NCBI RefSeq assembly: GCF_041146395.1
Contig: NC_091000.1
Coordinates: 13,592,501 to 13,656,500, forward strand
Origin: Eulemur rufifrons
Lineage: Eukaryota; Chordata; Mammalia; Primates; Lemuridae
Direction of reading: 5' to 3'
Length of the DNA stretch: 64,000 nucleotides
Part shown: positions 48,691 to 60,806 of the stretch, in pieces
Layout of the letters: every line of letters begins with the position of its first letter
Position numbering within the stretch: position 1 is the first letter of the stretch
The notes under the pieces: model-generated
Told to the model about the DNA's origin: nothing
Database searches by the model: none
Seen by the model: only the letters and a program-made list of their open reading frames with translations
Translations under genes and position numbers: made by a program

Positions 48691-50892
48691 AGACGTGATT
48701 CAGAGGCAGGAAATTCAGTCACAGGGTGGAGCCTCTAAGGAGGTCCAGCCCATGCACTGACACTGTGCGGCTCTACCCACGGTCGTTAGGGGAAGGGATG
48801 AGCAGTACGCATTGCTGAAATCAATTATTTCTTTTTCCCTTAGGACATGCAAAGAGGTGGTCAACTTTACCATGTAGGCAACTGTGGAAATGTCACTGTT
48901 GTAGACAAGGTTGCAAGAGAAAGTCAAAGAGAGTAGAACAAGTCAGTGCTTTATAATTTGGTCAACAGAAACTGTAATTATTATTATTTATTAGGTCCCC
49001 ACCATCATTATATTGCAGCATGGCATAAATCAATATTGCCATATGTTCATACTGAGCACCTTTATTTGTCTTTGTTGTCTTATGTGACACTAGACAAATG
49101 TCATGATCTAGCTTTGGACTCTGATCATGGGCACCGATTCCAAATAAGGCTGAAGCAATTCTGTGAAGTTTGGTGTCACCACCACTGCTCTTGATCTTAA
49201 TTTTCAATTCTGTATATGGGATGGAATAGCACCAGCTATCCTTAAGTATAATGAAAAAATTAGTTTCCTGGTGATAACAATCTTTATTATTTAATTGGAT
49301 ATATGGTTGATTTTCTATCTTACATTTAATTTACTTGGGTTTTGTTAAATAACGAGTGATGAGATTTTGCCTTATCAAAATAACACATTTGCATTTTAAC
49401 AGGTTTTCTTTTTCAATTTCTTTATAAAGGAATATTTTGAATAATGGAAGAAGTCAGCAGGTGGGAGTACAGGATATTTTTGGGCAGTGTCTTGTAGTGA
49501 GCCTCAAAATGTACCTTCCTCCCAACCCCCAGCTAGCCCTCTGACCCTCTTCTTAGTCTATCCCAGGTTTAAACTTGAGTTTCATAAATACACTAAGCTG
49601 GCATCAAGTAGAATAATGGCAGATTGCACAAATACAATGTTTACATATCTTAATTTAAATTTGGTTTAGGCTTTTTTCTACCTCATCAGCACACAAAACT
49701 TGTAGCCTGACATCTGTGCAGAAAGGTGCTTTGCAACAGTAAATCAGTAATACAGTCTTGCTACCTGAATATCTCAAATCATTTTAAATCCACTTAAGTC
49801 TTCTTCAGAATACATGATTCTATGAAGAGATAAGGAATTGTGTTTGGGGCTGTAAGTTAAAGGCTTGTAAATCATTTTGTTAAAAAAAAAAAAACTTCAG
49901 TGTCATTTCTCATGACAGGTTTTAGGAAATAGCAAAAATTTTGTAAATGTACACGACTTTGTTTGCAAAGAAGAACAAATTTACTTTACTTAATCATTAG
50001 CTTTATTTGACTTTTGGATAGCATGGCTACATAATTTGTCTAGTCTGAGAGGTGATGTTAAGAGTAAAAGTGGATGTCATCAGTATTTATGCTGACATAA
50101 CAGGCATAAGACGGGATTATCCCAGGCAATAAGGCAAAAAAGGGATGACATAACAAAATTCCTTCTATTTTAATATTAATTTAGTCTCCAGCAATTTATA
50201 GCTTTTCTCTCCAAGAAATACTCCTGCATTCTAAGTTGGGGGGAGGCATTTAATGTCACAGGGACAAATGCAAAATAAAATAAAATAAGTTTTTAGCTTA
50301 AAAAGAAAAACTTTTAATTTAGACTAGAATAATTAAAGCTGAAGAAAAACATGACTGAAATTTTAAAATCAGAAAAGGCATTGATAAAAATCAACTCTAA
50401 TTTTTCCTAACTGATCAGGATTAAAAAATACTCCACTGCACTTTGAAAAATTTTTTGATAAAAATAGATTTAAAGCTATTTTATGTAGTGAGTAGAAAAT
50501 TTCTGGAGAAGCTCAATAATTTAAAAGATAACAGACCAAAGATGTAGACAGACTCTAAACCCTTTAGAAGTAAGCACGAGTGACAGCTTCATTCATGTTT
50601 CCCTCCCTTGACTACAAATGGCTTAAAGACAGAGATCATAAATAAAGAGTGAAAAATACCAAATGTTTAATAGATAAATAATAAATACTAACTGCTTACC
50701 AAATGTTGCTGGAATGTGTAACAGAGTATTTTTAAAAGAAGGCAACTCTTAACAGTGATCCTCACTGTACCGTGTCCCATGATGCTACTACTGGAGAGCA
50801 CTGAGCAAACCTATAGTCTATCACATTTCTTTAGCCTGATCAGAGCAAAGATCCTTTTCTACAGAAAACCACACATTAAGAGACCTAAAAGA

Positions 50893-51242
50893 GGCCGGGC
50901 GCGGTGGCTCACGCCTGTAATCCTAGCACTCTGGGAGGCCGAGGTGGGCGGATCGTTTGAGCTCAGGAGTTCGAGACCAGCCTGAGCAAGAGCGAGACCC
51001 CACCTCTACTAAAAAAATAGAAAGAAATTATATGGACAGCTAAAAATATATATAGAAAAAATTAGCCGGGCATGGTGGCACATGCCTGTAGTCCCAGCTA
51101 CTCGGGAGGCTGAGACAGGAGGATCGCTTGAGCTCAGGAGTTTGAGGTTGCTGTGAGCTAGGCTGACGCCACGGCACTCACTCTAGCCTGGGCAACAGAG
51201 TGAGACTCTGTCTCAAAAAAAAAAAAGAAAAAAAAAAAAAAA
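50893..51242 (+). repeat. Young strepsirrhine-type Alu, plus strand
   Basis: Starts ggccgggcgcggtggctc and ends in an A-rich tail (A10-G-A-rich). The linker has the extra 'agaaagaaattatatggaca' stretch, and the right arm has 'gaggttgctgtgagctaggc' and 'tgacgccacggcactcactc'. Perfect 15-bp target duplications, aagagacctaaaaga, flank it at 50878-50892 and 51243-51257. Intact CpGs indicate recent insertion. Confidence 0.96.
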
Positions 51243-51539
51243 AAGAGACCTAAAAGAAAGCAGTCCTCTTCTTCTTTATAATAAATACAAACACACAATT
51301 TCCATATCATCAGACGACTTTATAGAAAAAATATTTCATAACAAAGGTTTATGATCCAGATTATGGGCTATTTTTAAGAACTGTAGCATCACCTGCTGCC
51401 TTCGGTTTCCAGAAAGAGATGGGCTTGGAATACCATAGTGCCAACTGCTAGTGCATCACCCAGAGCATCGGCGTTGGGGCCGAGCCAACTTTGTGAAAAG
51501 CCCATTCTACCGTATCCAGATGGATAACTTCAGAAAATT

Positions 51540-51690
51540 ACTTTTATCTCTAAAGCTGACTGAGTTTCCTCCTCTAGAAATAGAGATAACAATGGTGCCA
51601 GCCTCCTAGGGTTGCTGAAGGACCCAATGGATTAATAAACATAAAGCCCTTAGAAACGGGTCTGGCACCTAGTGCCAAAAGTGTTAGTCC
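51540..51690 (+). repeat. MIR SINE fragment
   Basis: Contains 'gagtttcctcctctagaaat', 'ggttgctgaaggacccaatg', 'aaagcccttagaaacgggtc' and 'tggcacctagtgcc', in MIR order. Confidence 0.65.
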
Positions 51691-53029
51691 TGCTGCCATT
51701 AAACTGTGACTGTTTCCTTGGTGTTGGTCCATGTGACGGGTGGTTGAATCATTTCAGATATGGGTCTCTTTCTTGCCTTGGTCATTCATTCAAATGAATT
51801 CTCTGGTCAGGTTTTCTCTTATGTATAAAATTATTTTTTAAAAGAGTGTACTAAATCTTGGTCTGAGGAGATGAAATTAATTCTTCTAGAGTCACATTTC
51901 TTTCTTTCCTACACAGATGGCGGAGTAAAATCTGTGTTGATTGCACCTTCACTTGGTGCACGAAGGCTCTGAGAGCAGCCGCCTGGGATTGAGTAGGAGC
52001 CAGTTTTGACTGATTGGTCTCACCAGCACGCCAGACTGCAGGGGCGGATGGGAGCCCACTGGGAGAACACATCAGGGAAGGGAGGATGCTGTGAGCAGTC
52101 CCGCCCTGTGTGACAGATGTCCCTTTATAGGGAAGAGGTAGGAAACAGGCTTCGGCAAGGGGAAACAGCAAGAGTAACAAGATGATTTTGATTACTAGTG
52201 ACGTTTAACTGCAATTAGATTTTTAACAACAACAGAAAAAGATAATAAAACTTTTCAGTGTCTTTCACATAAAACTGCCAGGGCTTAGGGCATTTTAGTG
52301 GCTCTTTCTTCCTGCAGTGTCATCTAAAACAGGTTCACTGTATCTACAGTATACTGAAAAGAGTTAATGGCTAGTGTGGGAGCTCTGCTGGCTTCAAACT
52401 TAGAAGTAAAATGCACTCACACTCAGCCACATAAATTATTCCCTGGGAGTGATCTTCAGTGAGTTGCTAGGAGATGACTGGTTTGTGTTTTCCTTTGATT
52501 ATAGGGCATAACTGTCCCACTGTCAAAATGCCAAAAGAAAACAGGCAGTGATTGCTGCATGTGATTTTTTCCTGTTGCTTGCAGTGAAATATTAAAGCCT
52601 GGACTGTTTTGCACAAAGGGAGGCATGAATATCTCTGTAGTAGAAATATGACAATTGTTATCTGAGCAAGGCCAGTATCCTCCAATAGTGGTTCAATGTT
52701 CAACATATATTATTTATTTAATCAAGCAATCATACCTTTTAGTAATTCCTTAAAATTATACGTAGTATTATATATAGGTGTGGTGAGTAGCTCTGGTTTA
52801 AAGGAAGTGCTTGCACACATATGTAGAAGCCTAGCATGGGCCCAAAGAGAGAAAGTGCCAAGAAGGACTGTGATTAGTTGAACCCAAGGGACTGAGGTAA
52901 AATAGAAAAAAAACCATAACCCTTCTGACCCCAAGACATTTCATTATGCCACACTATCTCTTGTAAATACAGTTATGAGATATATTATAAACAGTATAAT
53001 TCTTTGTCTATGACAGCCAATATAGTGTA

Positions 53030-53275
53030 CTGAATAAAGTCACAAATGGGGTTTAAATCATAACTCTACTACTTATTAGCTGCATAATCTGGGGTGAATT
53101 ACATACCCACTCTGTGCCTCAGTTTCCACAACTGTAAAATGGGAATATATAATAGTATATACCGAATAGGATCAATGTGAGGATGGAATAAAATAACTTA
53201 TGTAATATATTTAGCAAAGAACAAAGGATAAAAGGAATATACGCTATCATTTTCACTACAAGTATTAGCATTTTT
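53030..53275 (+). repeat. MIR SINE
   Basis: Near-complete MIR: 'ctactacttattagctgcat', 'ctctgtgcctcagtttccac', 'aactgtaaaatgggaatata' and 'caatgtgaggatggaataaa', in the consensus order. Confidence 0.85.
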
Positions 53276-53530
53276 AGCCTTATTTTACTGTGCCCTGAAT
53301 GCAGCTCAACAGCACTCAAGAGTTTAAGGATCAGTTGTATAAAATTTCAAAAAGTTAGGTCACTGGTCTTGAGAAACGACAAGCTTGTATAAATAGGGCA
53401 AGCTACCCAAAGTAGGAAAAGTTCAAGGAAGCAAAGAGAAAGCTGAGAAGGGTTTCTTAAATCTCCTGTCTTGTTAGTTGTTGCCCACCACCTTATCCTC
53501 CATGAGAGTTACCCATTTGGTGTATAAATG

Positions 53531-53608
53531 AGGGCTGTCCGGAAAGTATCCAGCCATTGTCAGTATAATGAGAATGGTTACATGGCTGGATGCTTTCCAG
53601 ACAGCCCT
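53531..53608. mobile_element. 78-bp palindromic MITE (mariner-like)
   Basis: The two ends, agggctgtccggaaagtatc(cagcca) and (tggctg)gatgctttccagacagccct, are inverted copies over about 26-28 nt with only two mismatches. They enclose a short spacer (gtcagtataatgagaatggt). Size and structure fit a non-autonomous mariner-type element. The expected TA target duplication is not present; both flanking dinucleotides are TG. The element can form a nearly perfect hairpin in RNA. Confidence 0.8.
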
Positions 53609-54899
53609 TGTAAGCTTCAGGTTACCTCAGGTTGGGTTATTATTGAGTAAACCCTCTGCACAAGGATACCTGTGTTTATTTCATTTGAAAGTCTTATGTT
53701 GTCCTGAGCATCAAGCTATAGAAAGTGCACTTCTCTGGCAGTTGGAGGTTCCCGATTCTGGTTACTAACTGGGTGGGTGTCTGTAGGGATTGTTTTACCT
53801 TGTGGACTTCTGTTTACTCCTTTGCAAAGTGAGAGAGTCAGACATTTAGACAATGTTTCCTTCATCTCTGTAAGTTTATGATTGTGCTCTCTATTGTCAT
53901 GAGAGCAATTGTATGCTATAAGTTGCTTTGCAGGTTAGCTCTGTGCAGATCTGTCATTTGAAAACCCAGAGTTATAAATTAGAAACAGTTAGATGATTTA
54001 CTTTTGCTCGGCAAATGAGTCATACTCTATATAAAATGGATTATCAAATTCTATTAAATGGCAAGTTTGCCCAATGGCTCTAAGAGAGAATCTGATTTTC
54101 AAAAAAATCAGCTTATCTGTTAGTCTATTGTATAAAGAAAGGTATGTGATAGCATTGTTCATTCGTGAATTTTAAAAACTACTCTGGCAAATCATTTCTT
54201 AGAGACAGGTTACCAGGAAAAATGAAAATGAAAATTCAGTTTTTCTAGTTTGGAGAAGCAGCAGGTACAAGCCACAGCGCTGGAACTGGAGCCAGAAAGT
54301 CCTTCCAGAGTGAGGTAACCAGACTTGCCAGTATTACTTTTACAGAGACTCTCAAGCCAGCCTGAACTGTACACTGTAATTAATTATTAAATGTGATCCA
54401 AGCGAGGGCAGTCTATACGCACACAATTCAGACATGTTTTTCTCTCCTGAGCATTTGGTTATCAGTCGTGTGATATATACAGTAACAGTCAAAAGGATCA
54501 GTTTCTGCAACTTCATCCCTTAACCTACTTTTTTATTGTAAATAAACCGGACAAGGGAAAAAAAAGCAAAGAGAGAAAGGGCCATGTTTCAAGAACATTT
54601 GTCTTGATATTTTAGTGACAAGCTTAATCAGATTAATTATATTTGGCTCTGACTAGCTTAGCATAAGGTGCTAGATTTTAGCTGCAAATGAGTAGCACTT
54701 GACAAGGTGAGAAATCTTCCTTCCATTGTTGAAATCATCCAAGATGCATTTCTAATTTACGTTTTGCAATAGGAATTCTTTTCTCCTGCATAAACTGGGT
54801 TCTGCAGTGGGGGATTGTGGCATGGTTACTACACAAGGCAGAGAGAGCTAGTGATGCTCTCATACCCAATATCCCCTTCTTACTTTATAATAGAAATTT

Positions 54900-55290
54900 T
54901 AGCTGGGAACATGGCTTTAGCCAGAATAAGATTGTATTTTTTAGTTTCTCTTACTTTGTGATCTAATTTTGGCCAGTGGATCTGAGAGGAAATGATGTGT
55001 GCATCCTCCTAGAGGCTGTGGCCTTAAAGATAAGGAGCTCCCCTTGTCCCTTTCCCCCCTTTTTGCCGGTTGGAATGCACACCTGATGTTAGGATCTGGA
55101 GCAGCCATCTTGGGAGCCAGAGCAATAAAGAGAGGGAGCCCAGGCTCCTGTCGTTGTGGAGCTGCCACACTCACCTTGCACCACCAACTTGCACTTTTAC
55201 ATGAGTGGGCAATAAACATCTCTCTTGTTTAAGCCTCTGCTATTTTGCATCTTTGTAACGGCAGCTGAGGTTTTATCTGAATAAATATAC
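54900..55290 (+). repeat. MLT1-like MaLR LTR
   Basis: Shows the late-LTR phrases 'ttttggccagtggatctgag', 'gagcagccatcttgggagcc', 'gcaataaacatctctcttgt' and 'ttaagcctctgctattttgc'. These resemble the diverged MLT1 LTR layout, including the AATAAA polyadenylation signal. The ends are uncertain. Confidence 0.55.
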
Positions 55291-55682
55291 TACCATAGTT
55301 GGAATCCAGAAAATTGTAATGGTTCCATTAAATTTATATTTATGCACAGTTAAAAGAAGAAGGTCCCAAATTTTACACTAAATTTTCTTTTCCTTCTAAC
55401 TGTCACAAGTTGAGTGAAATATTGGCTGTTAAATGTATTCCTGCTGGCACTATAACCTAGTACATTGCACCCATGAAGTTGCTTTCTTTTCCCTAGGCCC
55501 AGGTCACTTTATGCCTATTTTAAAGATCTTATTTCCTCCCTCCATCTGTCCCTTCCTTCCTGCCCTGCCTAATGATCTGCACTGGACTCTCAGTTCCTTG
55601 AGGATAAGACGTACGTTCCACGTTCTATTGTTTTCTATCCTATAGACTTAACACAGCGTTTTGTACATAAAAACTTCTTGCT

Positions 55683-56057
55683 GACTGGGCGCGGTGGCTC
55701 ACGCCTGTAATCCTAGCACTCTGGGAGGCCGAGGTGGGAGGATTGCTTGAGGTCAGGAGTTCGAGACCAGCCTGAGCAAGAGCAAGACCCCGTCTCTACT
55801 AAAAAAAAATAGAAAGAAATTATCTGGACAACTAAAAATATATAGAAAAAATTAGCCGGGCATGGTGGCACATGCCTGTAGTCCCAGCTACTTACTTGGG
55901 AGGCTGAGGCAGAAGGATTGCTTAAGCCCAAGAGTTTGAGGTTGTTGTGAGCTAGGCTGACACCACAGCACTCTAGCCAGGGCAAAAGAGTGAGACTCTG
56001 TCTCAAAAACAAAAACAAAAACAAAAACAAAAAAAACAAAAACAAAAAAAAACAAAA
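55683..56057 (+). repeat. Strepsirrhine-type Alu with (AAAAAC)n tail
   Basis: Starts gactgggcgcggtggctc, has the lemur linker 'agaaagaaattatctggaca', and ends in a (caaaaa)n tail. Target duplication aaaaacttcttgct is perfect at 55669-55682 and 56058-56071. It is a slightly older sister of the Alu at 50893. Confidence 0.95.
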
Positions 56058-56759
56058 AAAAACTTCTTGCTAAGCCTTTGTTAAAGAAATACTGAAAAGA
56101 CATTCACAGAGCTATATTAATTTTTAACATTACTATGCATTTAATTGAATGCCTGAAATGAACAATTTGAAAATAAGTGATCAAATTAAATATAAATTTT
56201 AATTTCTAAATTTCCAGACAGATGTTATTAATCAGAGCAATAACAACACATTTAAAGAGAAATTTCAATGAAGTTTTAAGAGATTCAATACTCAAGAAAC
56301 AGCCTTAGGTACAATAAATAGTGACACGATATATTTACCAATATGGAATTTCTGAATCTATAAAGCCTTTAAGTATAAAGTACTTCCAACCCAATATTTA
56401 TTCCCTTATTGATTATTTCTAGCAAAAATTATCTGGAGACTAAAAGAGTTTAATACCATAAAGGACAAAAAGACAAAATATTTATAGAATGTCTTATAGG
56501 AAGCAAAGTTACTTATTATGAGGTTTAGAAAATAAATTGGAAAAAAATGCTGTAAAGTCCTCCTTTTTCCTGAATTCTATATTTTTCCTGAGTTGATATC
56601 ATAACAGTTGATGCTAATTATTCACATATAATATGAACATTCTTTACATTTGGGAGGAATGCCACAACCAAATGATGAAACAAGTTGTATTTTGCCTTGT
56701 ATATATTGCACTGTGTATATAATACATTCTGTCTTTGCAATGCAGAAATATGGACAATG

Positions 56760-57066
56760 TTAAGGTTTTTAGACATTTTCTAAAAATTTTTCACAAACCT
56801 ATCTCTGTTAAAAAAAAAAAAAAAAAAAAAAAAGCAAAAGCAAAATCTTCCATGTCTGTAAGAGGTTGGCCTGGACCAGGTGCTCTACCTTGTTAATCTA
56901 TCTTACGTGAAACCTGCACTGTGTGCCAGAAGACATTTTGCTTATTACTATTTGGTTTTGAGACCTCAAGAATACATTTAGTTAGTTAAAAGGGCCAAGG
57001 TGTGGCGGGCAAGGTATTAAAGTATTTAGATATTTTCTAAAAAATTTTTACAAACCTATTCTTTCC
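56760..57066 (+). repeat. Direct repeat pair of about 50 bp flanking an A24 run and 180 bp of sequence
   Basis: Copy 1 (56760-56809) reads ttaaggtttttagacatttt...cacaaacctatctctg. Copy 2 (57017-57066) reads ttaaagtatttagatatttt...tacaaacctattcttt. Copy 1 is followed at once by A24 (56810-56833). The arrangement is copy, poly-A, unique sequence, copy. A normal retro-insertion in either orientation would not put plus-strand A directly after the upstream copy, so the origin is unclear. Confidence 0.7.
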
Positions 57067-57068
57067 CA

Positions 57069-57229
57069 GAATAACTAATAATCCATTCCTGATTATTTTT
57101 TATCACCAATCTGATTCCAGACACAGATCAATTGTAGGGTACTATTCTGCAAAGCCTGAAGTGATAGTTAGGGTTTTCATACCTCTAAAAATATCCAGAA
57201 AGGCAATGCAGCTGCTTCATGTTAAACCA
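57069..57229 (+). repeat. Inverted-duplication arm A
   Basis: This stretch (gaataactaataatccattc ... ggcaatgcagctgcttcatg) is a near-copy, about 90% by eye, of the reverse complement of 60807-60969. Arm A directly abuts the 5' end of the L1 fragment. Confidence 0.85.
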
Positions 57230-57530
57230 ACTAAAAGCTGGTTCTTTGAAAAGATAAACAAAATTGACAGACCTCTTGCTAGACTAACCAACAACAGGAG
57301 AGAAAGGACTTCAAATAAGCTCAATCATAAATGACAATGGTGACATTACAACTGATACTGCAGAAATACAAAACATCATCCATGAATACTATATAAATCT
57401 CTGGGTGCATTCTGGAAACATACAACCTCCCAGGATGCAACCAGGAAGAAACAGAACTCCTGACAGAAAAATAACAAACAGTAAGATTAAAACAGTAATA
57501 AAAATCCTCCCAACAAAAGAAAAGCCCTGG

Positions 57531-57781
57531 ATGTACTCACTACTAAATTGAAACTTATAGATCAATAATCATGTGCACAGTAGTAAAAGTCATTGGAAAT
57601 CAAGTAGGTGGGAGGGGGAAGGAAGGAATGGGTAAATTCACACCTAATGGGTACAATACACACTGTCCGGGTGATGAACACACATAACTTTGACTCAAAC
57701 TGTGCAAAAGCAATTCATGTAACCAAAACGTTTGTGCCCCTGTAATATTCTGGGAGTGGGGGGTGGCGGCGGGGGCGGGAA
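57531..57781 (+). mobile_element. Short L1 3' end nested in the L1 ORF2
   Basis: A 250-bp L1 3' end ('tactcactactaaattgaaa ... ccaaaacgtttgtgcccctg' then 'taatattctggg') interrupts the ORF2 phrase 'gccctgga | ccagatgg'. Instead of a poly-A tail it ends in a G-rich stretch (gagtggggggtggcggcggg). Short matching borders (gccctgga / ggcctaga) may be the target duplication. Confidence 0.75.
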
Positions 57782-58147
57782 GGCCTAGACCAGATGGATT
57801 CACCGCTGAATTCTATCAGACCTACAAAGAAGGCCTGGTGGTATCCATAATACAGAAATTATTCCATAATATCAAGAAGGAGGGAATCTTCTCCAACTCA
57901 TTCTACAAAGCCAGTATCACATTGATACCAAAGCCAGCAAAAGACACAATTAAAAAAAGAAAACTACAGACCAATATCCCTTATGAATATAGACACAAAA
58001 ATCCTCAATAAAGTACTAGCAAACTGAATTCAGTAGCATATGGAAAAAAAAAAAAAATCCACCAGAGCCAAGTGGGCTTTATCCCAGGGATGCAAGAATG
58101 GCTCAACATGGCATTAAATCACATTAAATCAATAAATGTGATTCACC

Positions 58148-58194
58148 ACATGACAGAGTGAGACTTTGTCTCGAAAAAAAAAAAAAAAAAAAAG
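58148..58194 (+). repeat. Alu 3'-tail remnant inside the L1
   Basis: 'tgacagagtgagactttgtc' then tcg and about 20 A is the very 3' end of an Alu, fused to L1 ORF2 on both sides. A long segment of ORF2 is missing across it, which points to a deletion with one breakpoint in the Alu. Confidence 0.8.
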
Positions 58195-59499
58195 AACTTA
58201 ATTCAAGATGGATAAAAGACTTAGATCTAAGGAATGAAACCATAAGAAGTCTAGAGGAAAATGTAGGTAAAACTCTTCTAGATATTGGCCTAGGCAGAGA
58301 ATTTACAAAAAAAACAAAAAAAAAACAAAAAAAAAACAATGGCAATCATGGCAACAACAAAAATTAATAAATGGGATTTGATTAAACTGAAAAGCTTCTG
58401 CACAGCTAAGGAAACAATCAAAAGAGCAAATAGACAACCTACAGAATGGGAGAAAATATTCGCAAGCTACCCATCCGATAAAGGGCTAATAACCAGAACT
58501 TACTAAGAACTCAAACAAATCAGCAAGAAAAAAACCAAACAACCCTATTAAAAAGTGGACAAAAGACATGAAGAGAAGCTTCTCAAAAGAAGAAAGACAA
58601 ATGGCCAATAAACATGAAAAAATGCTCAACGTCACTAATCATTAGGGAAATGCAAATTAAAATCACAATGTAATATCACTTTACCCTAGTTAGGATGGCA
58701 TTTATCAAAAAGTCCACAAACAATGGATAATGAGGTGGATGCAGAGAGAAAGGATCCCTTATGCATTTTTGGTGGGACTGTAAATTAGTACAACCTATAT
58801 GGAAAACAGTATGCAAATTCCTCAAGGAATTAAAAGTAGACCTACCATTCGATCCAGCAATCCCACTATTGGGTATTTACCCAAAGGCAAAAAAGACTTT
58901 TCATCAAAAAGACATCTTCGTTCGAATATTTATAGCAGCACAATTCAGAATTGCAAAGATGTGGAATCCACCCAAGTGCCCATCAATTCTTGAGTGGATT
59001 AATAAAATGTTGTGTATGTATACCATGGAATACTACTCAGCCATAAGAAAAAGATGAATTAATACCTTCTGCAACAATCTGGACGGAACTGGAGACAATT
59101 CTCCTGAGTGAAGTGTCTCAAGAGTGGAAAAACAAATACCATATGTACTCACTATTAAATTGAAACTAACCGATGAGCACACATGTGCACATGAGGAAGT
59201 AAAACCCAGTGGAAATCAACCAGGAGGGAGGGGGAAGAAGGCAAAGGGCAAAAACCTAGCTATTGGGTACTATGAACAGTATTTGGGTGATGGGCACACC
59301 TTTAGCCAGCAGTCAAGCATTACAAAAGTGATCCATGTAACCTAAAACATTTGCTCCTCTTAATATTTTGAAATAAAGAAAAAAAGATGCCAAAGCAGGG
59401 GGAAAGAATACATTTTTGGAAAGATCTTTACATTATCACCCCAAAGAGTAAATTGCTATTTTTTCACAGTGGAGGTATTGATAACCCACCCCCCGAAGT

Positions 59500-59710
59500 G
59501 AAACAGTGTGGAGTGAGCAACCTTGAACCAGGCCTTGAATGCTTAGCTTCTAGCCAGGGCTCCAGCACTCACTCCTGTGACCACGGGCACAGCACTTTGT
59601 CCCCTGGGCCTCGGTCATCTCACCTTTGTGAGGGAATGATACTAAAATTCCCATGTCGGGAAATCATTCAGAGGATAATATGAGACAATCTATCACGCAG
59701 TACAACTGTG
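59500..59710 (+). repeat. MIR SINE fragment
   Basis: 'tgaccacgggcacagcactt', 'ctcggtcatctcacctttgt' and 'aatcattcagaggataatat' follow MIR order. Diverged. Confidence 0.55.
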
Positions 59711-60806
59711 AGCAAAAAGTAAATTATCATGAAAGGTAACTTCCTCCCCCTCACCCTGCCCACTCTTTAACTATGATAGATAGGAACATTTGATCTCTCT
59801 ATTTATAGGTAAGATCCAATGTCTGGATCCTTGTGCAAGCAAACTTCCTGGAGTAGTCAGTGGGAGTCTTACCCCTCCACTCTTTTTTGTCACACTCAAT
59901 TAGAATTTTGTTCCAGGTGTAAAATGCAAATGGGGCTGAAAGCCAACCACGAGGGAGAAATACCTTTTTTTGGTGGTAACCAGAAGATGAACCCTAGGCC
60001 AGAGTTTCCAAGAAGCCAAAAATCTCATTGTAAAATAAAAGAAGAAAACACCCCGATCTCCCTGCACAGTAAAATGTTTTCTGTTTTAACAGGCATTGGG
60101 AAGAAGGGGAAAAGAAACGCTGTTTTAGGGGACTAAATCCATCACCTGAGGAACCAGGAACCAGTGTTCCAGAGAGCTCAGGTCTTCCTTTTAGAAATTA
60201 CAGATTTTTATTCCATGTAATTAGCTCTTGTGTTGCTCAACTTCCAAATAATTTAGAGAAAATTATCATGTGAGATTATGTTTTTTCCCCAAACAGCCTT
60301 CTCAGTGTGTAGCAAAATGTAGTGAGGGAAGGAAAAAAAATGGAAGTTTTTTAGATTTTAGCCAAAACAATAACTTAAGCCCTGAGTCATTATATAAATG
60401 AACACAATTATTACCTGCTAAAGGGTCATGAGTTCCCTTAAGAGTTGTTAGAACAAAAAGCACTTTAGAACTAGCCACACAAATAAATGAAAAAGAGATT
60501 ATGTTATATCACTGGGCCCAGACAGAATGAAGAAATAGCTGTGATCAAGTATAAGCTTTATCTACTTATCCGAAGAACAGTGTCAGGGATATATGTAATA
60601 TCTTTCTGCATTTTGTTTAAAAAAATATGAAAAACATCTGTGAAACTAATAAGACAGGAGAGTTCCTGACTTTTTGGATCTCAAAATGATTTTTCAGTCC
60701 TAATTAGCTATGAGCGATTATGTTTATTTTAAGTTATTATCATTCACATGGGTGTTTAATAAGAAAGTGGCATTATTTGGAAAACTGTCTCTGCAATTTA
60801 TTCTAT

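Larger units (their letters stand above)
57230..59388 (+). mobile_element. Rearranged L1 fragment (ORF2 pieces and 3' end)
   Basis: The element is in plus orientation. It begins inside ORF2 ('aaagctggttctttgaaaag') and is broken at 57531-57781 by a second L1 3' end. ORF2 then resumes ('ccagatggattcaccgctga', '...ttccataatatcaagaagga') until about 58140, where an Alu tail interrupts it. It resumes again near the ORF2 C-terminus ('agatggataaaagacttaga') and runs to its own 3' UTR, ending gaaataaagaaaaaaag at about 59388. The frames are broken by stops and gaps, so it cannot move on its own. The 3' UTR is unlike the human L1 type and fits a strepsirrhine lineage. Reverse-transcriptase-domain segments are recognisable but incomplete. 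Confidence 0.85.

Noticed and set aside
51851..52180. 109-codon minus-strand frame with a hydrophobic start (MLLLLFPLAEACFLPLP)
   Set aside because: It resembles a signal peptide by chance. The body is repeat-like GC-rich sequence with no recognised family, and no splice sites support it. It could be an unidentified old LTR.
57763..59057. Frames of 82, 69 and 98 codons in the L1
   Set aside because: They are pieces of L1 ORF2 broken by insertions, stops and deletion, not genes of their own.
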